NCBI RefSeq assembly: GCF_040807025.1
Contig: NC_090942.1
Location: forward strand, 80,085,987-80,149,986
DNA: 64,000 nucleotides
DNA from: Struthio camelus
Taxonomy: Eukaryota > Chordata > Aves > Struthioniformes > Struthionidae
Direction: 5' to 3'
Shown: positions 13,441 to 25,769 of the stretch, piece by piece
How positions within the stretch are numbered: the first letter of the stretch is position 1
Layout: every line of letters begins with the position of its first letter
Position numbers and translations under genes: made by a program
The notes under the pieces: generated by a model
What the model saw: the letters and a program-made list of their open reading frames with translations, nothing else
Told to the model about the DNA's origin: nothing
Database searches by the model: none

Positions 13441-13499
13441 GTGACAGCTTATGGGGTTTAATACAACATCCTTATTTAGGATGTTGTATTGCCTGTCAC
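13441..13499. repeat. Nested hairpin, 13-bp inner and 7-bp outer stem
   Basis: The inner arms AATACAACATCCT (13460-13472) and AGGATGTTGTATT (13478-13490) are perfect around a 5-nt loop. The outer arms GTGACAG (13441-13447) and CTGTCAC (13493-13499) are also perfect, leaving an asymmetric 12/2 internal loop. It may be the remnant of a small foldback element or a short RNA hairpin; the stem is shorter than a typical microRNA precursor. Confidence 0.85.
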
Positions 13500-14337
13500 G
13501 GCGGTTGTACACTTAGCTCTCTCCTCATCTCCTGCACTCTCAGGCAGAGAAAAGGCAGCTGCTACTAAGCTGGAAGCAGACATTTGGCTGAGCACTTCGC
13601 TGGTTTTGGACTGCTATTCTTGCTTCTAACAGCATGCCCAGACTTTTGAGAGGTACCTTATGATGAGTGAACAGCTATATGAAGAACTTTCAGACTTTAA
13701 ATCGCGTCCAAGGAACCTCTGGTAATAAGGGCTTCAACTTATACCCACAAGTGGTCCCAAGGGAAAACTGGTCTTTGGCTTTTATTTCCTGAAAGGAAGG
13801 ATTGTATGGCAGTGTTGGGGCTTCGGGGTCTATATAATCAAGGCTTGGCATGATGAATTTGTTGTACTGGCATCTGTTCTGTATGCTTTGTAAGACTTCC
13901 AATAAAATATGAATAAAAAAGAAATATGCTTCATATGTCTGTATAGGACATATGGCAGTTAAAACTTCAGATATGGCATTTTTCATGAGTTAAGGATATG
14001 TTAGAACACACATAAGTGGCACGGTTCTTTCAAAAACAAGATGTCAGGAAAAATTTAGGAATGCAAGCAAGGCAGGTCCAATTTTTTTCTGATTTTTGGG
14101 GAAGTAGAGGTTGTTTCAAGCTTCAATGCACCTTTCAAAAATCTGAAGCTCCAGACAGCATCATGTTACTGTTCATAATCCCTCAAAGAGGGCAAGGTGT
14201 GAAAACAAGCCAATAAATGTGTAAGAGGTGAAGGAAGATTTTTACACATCAGAGTCAAGGTTGCCAGCTTTTCCCCACCACAAAACCCCAACATCCCTCC
14301 CCAGGAACTCGACCTAGAATATCATTTTTGGGTGACT

Positions 14338-14374
14338 GCCTCTACACTGCAAATCAGTGCAGTGTAGATGAGGC
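14338..14374. repeat. 11-bp stem hairpin with GCC/GGC extension
   Basis: TCTACACTGCA (14341-14351) pairs perfectly with TGCAGTGTAGA (14358-14368) over a 6-nt loop. GCC at 14338 pairs with GGC at 14372 after a 3-nt bulge. The block GTGTAGATGAGGCC resembles the GTGTAGAC-AGGCC ends seen in old amniote repeats, so it may be a decayed palindromic repeat. Confidence 0.8.
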
Positions 14375-14988
14375 CTGTCCCCCATGCTCAGCTTCCAGCC
14401 CCTTTATGACTGCAGGAAAGGGAAAGGTAAGGGTCGAAGCTGGAGTTAGGTCATTTTTATCTCCATTGGAGCTTCCAACACTATCAATATGCCCTATCTT
14501 TTCCTGATGAAAATTAGAAGAATGATTAAGTAAATCTAGTGTTTTCTATCTTGCTGTGCTTTTTTTTTAAAGGAAAAAGCCTGTGAGGAGAAGCCTTGTC
14601 ATGAGCTTCCCCACTTTGCTCAGGAGGTGTATTTAAATTCAGGTGCCGAGCCATGAACTTGCTGATCCAGACCCTAACCTACTGACTTTATATTGGACCA
14701 GCCTCATCACCATGGACTGGTCTGCCAGTCACCAGACCTGCTCTGCTCGTCTTGCTCAGGTGCTTTGAGTCTGCCCCCCGCTGATGAGGACACTGTCCCA
14801 ACCTGCGTTGCTGTCATCCTCAGCTCCTGACTCACCTTTGCTTGCAGGATAACCCACTCTTGCTGTTCCTGACATGTTCATGTTTGGTGTATATCAGTCA
14901 CACTCAGAGGAAGCACCAAGGCCAGGCCCTAGAAGAGGTATGTGTTCAGGTGCCTACACAAGACATATGTATGTATGGGTGAGCACTG

Positions 14989-15038
14989 CATATACACACA
15001 CATATACATACATATATATATATATGCACACACACACC
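14989..15038 (+). repeat. Mixed (CA)n/(TA)n microsatellite
   Basis: Alternating purine-pyrimidine tract: CATATACACACAC, then CATATATATATATATG, then CACACACACAC. It may vary in length between individuals. Confidence 0.9.
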
Positions 15039-16923
15039 TGCAAGACATTTGAGGATGAAGCACACAATGTGCATACACTTCCCTGGGGCCCTTAACACAA
15101 GAATAATTTCCAATATGTCATTGATTTATCTCTCTCCCTCTACCTTTTAATTTCTTTAACATAATCAGTATTATGTCAAAAGGAACCCATGTAAATGTCA
15201 TTATACTGTCACAGAATTGCATTTGGGAAGAGAAGGGATTTTGGTGACCCTGCAGGAGACAAAGCTGTTTGAAATTTCGGGGTGCAAAGCACTAGAAAAA
15301 CAAAGCATTACAATAAATTTCTGCCTGAGAACTCTTTGAATGCAATTTGTAAGTTTCTGAAGGAGTTAAAAGACAGAATTGAAAAAGGGAGAACACTTTC
15401 CCTGGAGGTGCTCCAAGGGAACATTTGTGGAAGACACTTCACAGGCAAGGGCTAGCTTATTAATCCCCTGGCCCAAATTTAGGAAACGTGAACAGAAGAT
15501 GAAATGCTTTGTAACATGGTTTGGTTTCAGTCATTTAAGTTGATCATGAACTACCTACTGTTCAGCCTGGCTGACTGCAAGAGCAAAATAGCACCCTCTG
15601 AGAGTACTATTCGCTGCACTGACCTGGCGGAAAGCAGCTTATAATCAACTGATGCCTTCCCCTTGGAGAGCTTTCCGCTGGAACCAACACCACACCATCT
15701 CTTGCAGGTAGTGTTTCTGTTCTTGTTGAATCCCCCAAGCCTGTAAAACATTCTGCTGTTGTGGCCCAAAAATATCCCATCCTGCACCACAGCCATGACA
15801 TAGCGAGTGGAAAATGTAGAAACCTGAAGGCAATTCTGGTTTTGACACAAACAGAATGGAAAACATGTCATTACTCAGTATAACAACAACAACCTGTGTT
15901 CCTCAATTAAAAATTATCTCCTGAGGACGGAGACCAGTTGCTGCTCCTACTTCCTCATCTTCTTCGGTGTCTGTGGGAGCAGGAGCCAAAGCCTTTCTAG
16001 GGAGAACAAGAAGAATTTCATTTCTCTTTCAGCATAGCCAAAGGAAGAGAGAGATCTAATTTCTGAGACAGCATTACAGCTAGAGGAGGACATTTTATGC
16101 AGCCTGGCATCAAGTTAGACACTGACTGGAAAAGACAGTCATTTTCTGGGACTCATCTGAGGATCTCCATTCCAGGGAAACCCTTCAGAGCCATCAGCCT
16201 GTATGGACTGTTGGGGTGAAAAGGGTGACTGAGATAAATTATTTTCAAAGGAAGGAGAAACATCAGGTGCTCAGCAGGTGTAGGACAGTGCAGTTTTGCT
16301 GACCACAGGGCTGGTAACATGATTTATGTCTGTTCTAAGACCCTTTATTGCTGTAGGTAGAAACTAAAGGGACAGGTGACAGGCTGTGTGAGATGAAGGA
16401 ATCCTGCATGAAGGAAGTAGGAAGGGATATAGGAAACGTTTCAGATGATTTTAAAATATTTAAGGCAGAAGCCATGTGCTCACGGTGTATGTCAGACTAA
16501 CGGACTCTTAATTCCTGGTTAGAGGCCTCTGGCTGCTGTCACAGGCAAATACCTTATCATCTCCATTCCCTAGAACAGCTTTCCTTCCTGGAACCTTCTT
16601 GCAAGAGGGCATTATAGTGATGACTCTTGGCCTTACTGGTCACAGCTAAGTATCACATATGTACAATTCCGTGAAACCAAAACACACTCTCAAAGAGCTC
16701 TTGTACTCCAGGGCTTCCACTTCAGGAAGGATATTAGATTTCAAAGTATATTTACATATTTACTATAACACTTCCAAGAGAGGTTTTTTTCAAAAGGTTA
16801 TAGCAACATCTGTTTGCCTTTGATGGGGACAATTCCTCTTGGTTATTTTCCGTAGACTGTTGAACTCCTGAATCTTATAGAAATGTTAGGCATTTCAAAT
16901 TGTCCAAAGGCTTTATATCACTT

Positions 16924-16950
16924 CCCCCCTCCTCCCCCCCCCCACCCCCC
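16924..16950 (+). repeat. C-rich tract
   Basis: C6-T-C2-T-C10-A-C6. The minus strand can form a G-quadruplex. Confidence 0.95.
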
Positions 16951-17808
16951 AGTAAGAGATCAGAAACCAATTGTCTGCAGAGTATCCACAGATGAAACTA
17001 GTGGTAGAGCGCTGCACTATAAAGACCTGGAAGTTCCACTTTTAAGTCTATTGCATTTACTAAACCTAAGAGAAAAAACTAACTACATCTGTGGTTCTTA
17101 TTGCATTGTGTGTGGCATACAGAAGCACAAAGGAGAGAGATTTCTGGTTAATCCATGGTAATGGAGTAGCAGAAAGATGTAGAAGAAATTCCGTAGACAA
17201 ATAGCTTTGTTAGTCCTATATTGGATCATAAGTATTCAGGAATCCAGAGTCTAATAATAATATGGCTGAATTAAAAATTTGGAATGCGAAATATAAAACT
17301 GGGAGAGTTGAACCTTGAAAGCGAACACTTGTTATACTTCCTAGTTATTTTTTGCAGCCAACCAGTTTAGAAACACACGTTTCTTTAGAAGTTAAAAGTC
17401 TAAATTCCTAGTTGCAGTAAGACTAATCAATACCAAATACTGTAAGATATATTAATGCAACTCAATAGAAACAGATTAATGTCAAAAGACTTTGCTTGTT
17501 TGATTGTCAGTGGTATGTGTGATATTCACCTGAACACAGGAAAGGACTTCAGAATGGCTTACTGGAGTATGCTGATATGGTAGTCATGTTGTTTCTATAT
17601 GATTTAAACAGCTACTGTAACATAACCCTCTAAAAGACTGGCCATTTCTAAGTGTGTTAAAAGTGAATGTATTAGTGTTATCTTCACCTCATCTGCTGTC
17701 TTGTTGTTCTGTTGAAAGCTTAGAATTAGTGTTAACGTTTTCAATTTTCATCTGCCATGGAAACTGACTTTCAATTGGAAGTAAATGTGGCAGAAGAGTA
17801 GAAGATTT

Positions 17809-17830
17809 GGGGGGGAGGGGGGGGAAGGGG
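17809..17830 (+). repeat. G-rich tract
   Basis: G7-A-G8-AA-G4, followed by GAGGGG a few bases on. It has G-quadruplex potential on the plus strand. Confidence 0.95.
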
Positions 17831-20800
17831 CATTATAGAGGGGACAGAGTAAATAAAGCTGGGCAAGTTGTGCCCAACAGTGAAGGGAACAAAATTGCTT
17901 GGGGTAGCTTTTGTCAGGTTTTCTCATCCTCTTTCCACACGCAGATCCAGAGTTTTCTAAGACAACTCATTCTCAGCCAGCCTACTTAACCTACATATGG
18001 CTCGCAGGTAACAGTGAACATAAGACTTGGAATCCTCCAATCTAAATTCAGTCTCACTGTCACTGAAGGTGACCAATTGATAAATTGATAAGTTCTAGGA
18101 AATGATGCTATCCAGACTCTCTAATCTCTCTCTTTCCTCTCAGGAGTTCAGTCATCTTAGAGGCATGGAATGGAAAAACCTGGGCTGCTCAGGTGATAGA
18201 TGCTGTGAGGACACAGCACTGAGTGTGAGCTAACTCAGTTTTGGGTTAGCATAGTACAGACAGCAAGAGAGATGCTAATCCCTGTACTCTGAGCACAGGT
18301 GGTGGTAAGTTTGTTTTAGATGATTCTGAGTCCTTTACACAGTCCGGCAGCTATGTCTGTTTTATCTTTTTCTGTAACTTCCTCACACAGGTATGGTATG
18401 TAGAGAAACTCATCACAAGTATTTCAGGTTGGGTCTGAAAGATCTTTGAGCTAGGGAAGAAAAAAAGAGTTGGATAGTCCATGAGATTTGGGAAGCATCT
18501 GATCTGATGGATCAAATACTCAACTGCGAGACGGTTGTGCCTTGATCTAGAAAGGCAGCAAGACCAAGAGTTGAGAATTGTGAATCTTAGTCTCAGTTTT
18601 GACTCTGAACCGCAGGTGCTCAGGAGAAGAATTAGGTCTCTGTTCTTCACTTTGAACAAGAAAGCCATGACATAGAAGTATCATTTAAACTCATTACTCC
18701 TAGAGCTGTCTCAGCTATTGTAAACATATGGCTACCAGACTTCATGGTTTCACCTAGTTTGTTCTTCAGGGAAGCGGAAAATAGGCTTGAAGATTTTATT
18801 TGTTCAAAAAATTCTTTCAGTGAACTTGGAGGAATATGGACATTTAAAAAATGGAGTTAAGCTGAATCTTCCCAAATACTAGCCTGTAAATGAAATTACA
18901 AAGTTGATGTTTTTATGGTGATATGTGCTGAAGTCAGTGCAGAGACAGAAGATGGGTCTTAGGTTTTAGATCTATTCCTAAAGTGCTTCTGTTTTTGAGC
19001 GATGGTTTAAAGCAAATCTTTATTTCTAATTAAAGGTCTCCTCTATGTTGGTAAGATCTTACCTACCACACATCGTTTGCATGCCGCATCTTCCTGATTC
19101 TAATGGCATAGCTGGGTAGTTGTGAGGTTGGAGAATTAGGTATCGGCACAAACCAAACCTGTTTTCAGAAGATATCTTGTGGAGGGTTAATAAACCACCT
19201 GTCTGGGGGAGGAGGAAGAGGAGGATGTTCTCCCCTTACTTATGTAAGGCATCTTTTTTTGTCTCTTCTTGTACCCTCGAAGGGAGTAGAGGTGACCCTG
19301 TGTCTTTCAAGATCTGAAACAGTCAAAAACTGAACAGTTTTGCTGGCTTTCTTTTTCTTTGTAGTCACCTTTCTATTATACAAAGAATGAAAAGGAAAAT
19401 AAAAGCAATTTTAGTAACATCTGAGCAAATACTGGTTGTTTGGTGCAGCTGAAGTTCTTTATCCCACAGCTGCAATTATTTTAAATAAACAAAACCTTCT
19501 GGTTTGTCCTATAGAAAGAATTTCTATTATTTTCTGTATGCTAAACCATCTCATTTGAATTACGTTGAGGATTAGCCTGGGAAATGTTACGCAAATGGCT
19601 GAATTTTTTTAATTTTGTTTTAACAGATCAAACCCCTTTTTCAGTTTATGAAAGTTTTTTTCCCATAATTGATATTATTCCTTCTTTTTCTTTTAAGTCC
19701 TTAGAGGATTATGAATGTCAGTATTAGAATAAAAGGAAGATTGCTTTAGATAATTTATGTGCAGGGCTCTGTTCCAAAGGAACCAAACTCAGATGGGGAT
19801 CTTTGAGAACAGTGGTAAAAGGACATGATAAAAATAAGGTGGGGGTGAAGAAAACCAAAATGGGGGAGGGAAAGGAAATAAAATCAGCAAGTGAAACTCA
19901 GCAGCGGTTTCCTATATAGCTGACGTTCTGCACTTCTGGTCTGTGCAATCTATCTGCAACGTTTTAGTGCTCTAGCATAACATTGATTCAAGATTATGTT
20001 CATGTAACAGTGATTTTTTTTTTTTCCCTGACTTCAGTGAAGCTTTCCAGTAATTGGAGTAGCATGTCATTATCCTAGATTAGCACAGGACATGACTGGA
20101 GTGAAGCGAAGGCATTGAGACTATCCTAAGAATGTAATGTCAGCTTTCCCTTTTCTAATGCCTGGTTTCTGACTCAGGAAGGGAAGATGAACCCTTGAAG
20201 TACAGTTCTTAGCTTATCAAGTCGCATTACTTGAGTTGCCACGCAGAGAAGACTTCATCCCGTGTCTCGGAGAAGTCATGCTAGCAAGCTCTTCACCTAC
20301 ATCTAGCACTGCAAGGAGCAATGGCTCTTTTAAAAGTGGTTCTTTTTAATGTGATTTTAACTCCGTCTTGAAGGCTGCCTTTTGCTACTTCGCAAAGAAC
20401 ACATCCAAGCCATTCAGTTGTGGCATTTCCTCTTGTCTCACTACCTGTGCCTGGCAGAGCAATGTCTACCAGGTCTATACCGCAGCATTGCTGTGTGACC
20501 GAAAAAGGTCTGAGGCTTTTGAAGAGCATCATGTGGCACAGAAACGTGCTGTATGACTACTGCAAGTGGGAAGGGGGAGCAAGAGACCTTTAGCTTCCTC
20601 CCCCCCATAAAAATTTACATATAAGTAAAAACGGTCACTTCTGTGCGAGTTATCTATTTGTGGTGTTGCCAGTGGGAAAAAAGATGACTTATTTAGTAAG
20701 TGAAAACAAGTATAAGAGTACCTTATTCATCAGATCAGCAATGTGTATGAATAAATATCTTTGTATCTTTTTTTATGATGAAAATGTTTAGTAATGCTTC

Positions 20801-21794
20801 TGAGGTGAAATGCAACAAGGTTTGAAATCACTTCTTCCTCATTTAAAAACTACAGTGAATAAGCTCCGAGGAGATATATTGCCACCTATCAGGGCAGACA
20901 TATGGAAAGTATCCTAAATTTATACGGCCTCCAAGTTTTTGTTGGCAGGCAGTGATCAAAATCAAGTTTTCCTCCTACTTCTTAGTGTGTTGGCTCCCTT
21001 AGAGTAATCAGGAGAGGTAGGGGAATGAAGGAAATCTAATCAGCCTAATACAGCTTCCTAACAACTTATTTTCTGCATCATAGATGATGACAGGGGTACT
21101 CCAAAGAGAAAATCTCTGGGGGATGTTTACAAAGCTTTCCCTTTTTCCTTTTTACGGGGAAGTCTTTGTCGGGTTGTTATGACTAGCCCATCCAATCCAG
21201 TCCAAGTCTGAGTAGAGACAACAGCTTAAAAAAAACAAGAGAAGAGTCAGTTGGCCTTTTGTGGCCTAGGCCTTGTTGGCCTTTGGCTGTTAGTGTGTCT
21301 TGTGCACACATCAGTGTTAAGGGCAGTGGAGAGCAGCCTGGTTTGTCTGGTGGTGACTTTGATGTCCAGATCTTGTCTGCTGTCCTAGAGGCCTCGCAAT
21401 GGTAACAGCGCAGGCAAGATGCAGTCCGTGCCAGGTGAGGTCAGGTGGCCCCAGTGCAGCACAGCCCCTTTGGGGCGAGAGGTGGATCAGGCACTAATGG
21501 CATAGGTGGAAAAGGGGTTTCCAGCCTCCTCCAGTGCTCACGATTTCAAGAGCAAGCCTGTGTACCACAAAGATGGAGGCAGGCGCTGGGGTACCTGTCC
21601 CGCTCACACCCTCACAAGTATATGCTTCAAGTTGATCAAGGTGACCATTGACAAGAACATTACTTGCGTGGTCTGGTGACAGTTCATAGGAATTAGTATG
21701 TCTTGTGACAGTCCCAGTCCCTGGCATACGCCATGACAGGTGCCATTTTTCAGCCACTGAGCGATGACTTTAGACAGGGTATCCTTCTGTTTGA

Positions 21795-21872
21795 GCAGTG
21801 AGGTTCTTGCCTGCACGGGGGCATTGGCCAGATGATCTTCAGAGGTCCTTTCCAACCTCAGCTGTTCTGTGA
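21795..21872 (+). mobile_element. CR1 LINE 3' end (short, 5'-truncated)
   Basis: The segment CCAGATGATCTTCAGAGGTC followed by CTTTCCAACCTCAG and ending TTCTGTGA matches the conserved 3' terminus of avian CR1. That terminus is typically GATGATCTC-AGAGGTCC-CTTCCAACCTCA followed by 8-bp ATTCTGTG units; only one such unit remains here. The upstream boundary is vague. There is no coding content. The minus-strand open frame over this region (21855-21604) is incidental. Confidence 0.75.
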
Positions 21873-23014
21873 AAATACCTCATTACAAATGGATTTGACC
21901 GAAAATTGCTGCTATAGTGGTTGGTGAGGCCAGTCCATAGGGTTGGAGGCAGCTACATGCACAGCGGTTGTTAGACCTGGAGGAGATGCTGTTTGTTTCC
22001 CCAGTAACAGGTATCTAGCGAGACAATGGGTAGGCTGAGTTTGGAGCCCAATTAGTAACCGAGAGAATCATGGTTACTCCTGCCAAGTGAAGCTAGTCAG
22101 TGTATTCTCTGTATGTGCATATATAGAGAAAATGAATCAGAGGTGTAGGGCAAGGTCCTAACTGCTTCTCTGATTTGTCCCTGAGAGGAGGAACCTTTCT
22201 CCTGTTGCACCTTCTAGCAGGTCCTCAGTAATCTTAAACTGTGGCCGGTGGCTGCCCTAATTTGGGCCCAGCATATTATGTTGTATGACCACTTTTGCTA
22301 GTCTCGCCAGTAACTTCTGCTGCTTCAGAATTGTTCATATTGCTTCGAAATGCAGCCCGGTTACCATCATTTTAAACTTTCTGCTTGATAGCTTAGTTGT
22401 CCTGAAGGTGCACATTTTGATGATAGAAAGTGACATTGTGTAGTGATTGTTTTGAGAGGAAGGATAGATCAGAAGTCAGGACACTGGTTAAGAAGTGAAA
22501 TGGCTCGGTTCAAAGGTCAGCTTCATTACAAATTTCTTCTGTGACCACAGAGGTCATTATCACGATGCAGTGGTCATCACAGCAAAGTTAACCCAGGAAA
22601 TTAGCCCCCAGATTAACATAGCCCCAGTAGGAACTTCTCTGCAACACAGCTGCTGCCCACATGTTTTTTCTACACTGGTGTGTGGGTGTTGGGCCATATT
22701 TTATGGTCCTTTGGGCTGAGATGCCCTTTCCTAAACAACTGTAGAATAAATTGTTCTGTTCTCGTGGGTAAATTTGGGAAGGTATTAGAAAGCTGAGTCA
22801 CATTTCCAGTGTCATCACTGTGAAAGGAACGTCGAAATAATTTCCCAGATGATGAAGCCAATTCAGGTATCAGTACCTCTAAATCTGAAGAGAATGTCAT
22901 TTTGTTTAGAGGCTGGAGAACTGTTGACCTCAAATCCACAAAAGAAACTAGGTTTACTCTGTCATCTTCATTTATTAGTGAAGATAATAATGCAGGTTAT
23001 CTCTAATAGGCTTG

Positions 23015-23090
23015 GCAGTTCCGTTTCCTATCTGTTAGATGGAAGTAATGAAATTCCCTATCTCACAGGGTGAAGGTTCAAGATGTAAAA
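23015..23090 (+). mobile_element. MIR-like SINE 3' half
   Basis: CAGTTCCGTTTCCTATCTGT, TAGATGGAAGTAATGAA and CCCTATCTCACAGGGTGA match MIR's CAGTTTCCTCATCTGTAAAATGGGGATAAT-CCTACCTCACAGGGTTG. Order and spacing are preserved, making this one of the better SINE remnants in the window. Confidence 0.7.
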
Positions 23091-24867
23091 TATTCTAAAA
23101 TAGATCATTATGATGGTGGAACACACATACAGTAGATACAAGTTTGGAATCTGTTTCTAATGTAATGTGCTACACTCCAGAAATACTTTGCAGTTAATGA
23201 AATTATGGCACCGCAAGCTATACATGCGGCACACGCCCACTCTAGTATTTAGAGGTCTCATAAGTATTTTCATGAGACCCTGCTTTGTGCCATGTAGGCA
23301 TCTCCTAAGATTTTGATCCTGTGCTATCGAGGGTATTTGGTTTTACCCAGCTACTGGCTTCCCAACGAGCAAGTAGCTTGTTGGCAGGTAGAGATTTAAA
23401 ATGTTTATGACAACTGTAGCAATTGCTGCCTAGTGATGTGGAATCCGGTGTAAAGGCATTCTCCTCAAGATCTTTAAACTCATGAATGAAAACCTGTAAT
23501 TCTAGCTTCCTATTTAAGGGCATGAAAACCAGATTTATGTTTCCCATAAAGCTGGGCCTGCTCCTGATATCTCTTGTCAGGAGATACCTTATACTGAAAA
23601 TCTGAGAAAACTAAAACCAATTACTGAAGTGCTCAAACAAGTTTTTGGGAACTTAGAAGTAGGCGCTGCTTTGGGTAGTTACAAGAAGTTTGTCATAAAA
23701 TAACCCTGAAAATGAAACAACAGGATCTTCCCCAAAAGAAGTAAAAGATGGCATGGAAGCTGGCCAAAATGAGATCAAAGCAGCTTTGACAAGGCTAGAG
23801 AAAAGTCAGCTGTAGATGAAAAGCAGAGATAAAATATTTTACATAGTTTCCTCTGAAGCTCTCTAAGCTTGTGTACAGGTGGGTAGGTGTCACTGGGCTG
23901 ATTCTGTAATGGGTTACTGAAGCAGCTGAAGCAAATGATTAAATGAAGAGCAATTATGTGTTGCAACAAAATGCTAAAGGAAGGAAGGTGTCCTCAGTCT
24001 CTTGATGTCTTCAGACAGACTTTTCTGGAAGAACGGCTTTGACAATCTGTAAGGTACAACTCCAGTGCTGCAGGGACTGAGGGGTAATAGCTTGTGTTTT
24101 ACTGGAAATTCTTCTGACCTTACTAACTGATAGGCTCTTTAGTGAAGGAGCGGCTTGGATACACAGTCAGGGTTCAGTGCTCAAACTACTTGATTCCTCT
24201 GCTGCTGAGTAGGAGTTTGATCTGGAGGCTAGGTCAGCAAGAACAGCAAGAAGAATCATTCAGCTGTGCACCTCTTGACAATTGGCTGTGTGATGGAGGG
24301 GTTGCTAAATACCCATTGTGTTGCTTATTTGATAGCAGAGGGCCTTGTCCAAATAGCTTTTTCACAAGTTTCCTGATTGTAGAATAAGCTTGAGTAGATT
24401 GTTAAAACCACAAACTTGATTTTTTTCAGAGCAGTAATTGCATTAAAATTCTCCAGGAATCATCCAGGCTGTGGGTACCCTCAAAAGCTCCAACCTTTAC
24501 CCTGGGTAGTGATGACTCAGATGAGCCTGGCTGTATTGGAGGGGTTGTTTGCATACTTACTTCCTTTGCTGGATCAGAACATAAATGACTTCCTCAGCAA
24601 ATATATCAAAAGACAGCGCACAAAATTCAGATCACCTCAGGTCCTGTACTTTCCACATCCCACAGGCAAAATTGTTTCCTGTTTAATTGAATCGTTTTAT
24701 ATCATTACTTCAAAGTAAGTTTGCACTTCAATATGTGTCTTCCTGCTCTAAGGAGGAATGCAGTTCTAGGTAACACTAATTGCAGTAACTGTCATCTTAA
24801 TAATTTAAAGTTGCTTCATGAGTATCACTGTAACATCTAGGGGGGGACTGGATAAATCTAGAGTTCT

Positions 24868-24908
24868 GGGTTTAGGGGTGGGAGGTTGGGATTTTTTTTG
24901 GGGGGGGG
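24868..24908 (+). repeat. Canonical G-quadruplex motif plus G9 tract
   Basis: Four G-runs with short loops (GGG-TTTA-GGGG-T-GGG-AGGTT-GGG, 24868-24890), then T8 and about G9 to 24908. A further G6 begins just upstream at 24841. Confidence 0.9.
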
Positions 24909-25751
24909 TGTTGTTAAATGCAGCTTTCAACAAATTAGAAATACAACTTATTTGGGAGCTTTTCTTCCCTTTTCTTTTAAAGGTGAGATTTGTTTCAGCA
25001 GCTGGAAAAATTTAGATTCAATGCCGCCATATAGATTTTCAGCTGGACAGAATGATGCCATTGCCTTGTATATTATTATAAAAAGACCACATCAAAATAT
25101 GGCAGTGTCTTGTAATATCATGATTACAGTCTCATACCAATTGAAAAATATCACTAATTGAATATTAGAATATTCTTTCAATTATACCTTTGGATGTCCA
25201 CATAGATATAGACAGTCTGTTTAAAATACTATGTCAATTTGTACTATGGCAAGCTTGGAAAGTTTCCTGAGAAGGAAAAGGGAGGCCAACTATTCACTGT
25301 GGTATCACCTAATCCTACAGTCTCATCAGATCCTGCCCATAGGGGAAGCAATGGGAAAGAGAGCCCAAAGGGAACACCCAGACTGTGCAGGAAGTGCTAC
25401 TGGTAGTCAAGATAAAGGCTACTTTTCCCGGCCTGAACTAGTGCCTCACTATGGTGTTAAGTGGCACCATGTGGCAAGAAGAGACCTGTTTTGGATGATA
25501 AGAGAAACCAAGGTGCCGGTCACACGCTGTGCGTCTTTAAGTATCTCTGGCAGCTTTTGAAAGAGCTTGAACTTTATTGCCAAATTACAGTCTGTGTAAT
25601 TATCTTCTGACAGCCTCATACTCCTACAGTTTTAACTGAATGCATAAATAAATAAATAACAAGTTTAAAAAAATTGCTAAGCGGGCTGAATGGCAGAAAG
25701 TGTAGGGGTGCGGCCATAAGGGTTGAAAAAGCAGGGTTGGTTTGTTTGTTT

Positions 25752-25769
25752 CCCCCCCCCCCCCCCCCC
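25752..25769 (+). repeat. C18 homopolymer
   Basis: 18 uninterrupted C, preceded by a TTTG-rich stretch. Confidence 0.95.

Larger units (their letters stand above)
9546..21794. other. Intergenic; no gene recognised
   Basis: It contains the hairpins at 13.4 and 14.3 kb, the palindrome at 12.9 kb, the microsatellite at 15.0 kb, the C-rich and G-rich tracts at 16.9 and 17.8 kb, and A-rich stretches near 11.8 kb. The 106-codon minus frame at 15871-15551 overlaps two other open frames on the same strand and shows no family features. Confidence 0.7.

Noticed and set aside
15206..15260. Possible CR1 3' end on the minus strand (TCACAGAATTGC...GAAGGGATTTTGGTGACC)
   Set aside because: The similarity is limited to a few short blocks with too many differences, so it is not listed as a feature.
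15551..15871. Three overlapping minus-strand open frames
   Set aside because: Simultaneously open frames suggest a locally stop-poor stretch rather than coding selection, and none is recognised.
23561..23583. 7-bp inverted repeat CTCCTGA/TCAGGAG
   Set aside because: The stem is too short to stand out from chance in 64 kb.
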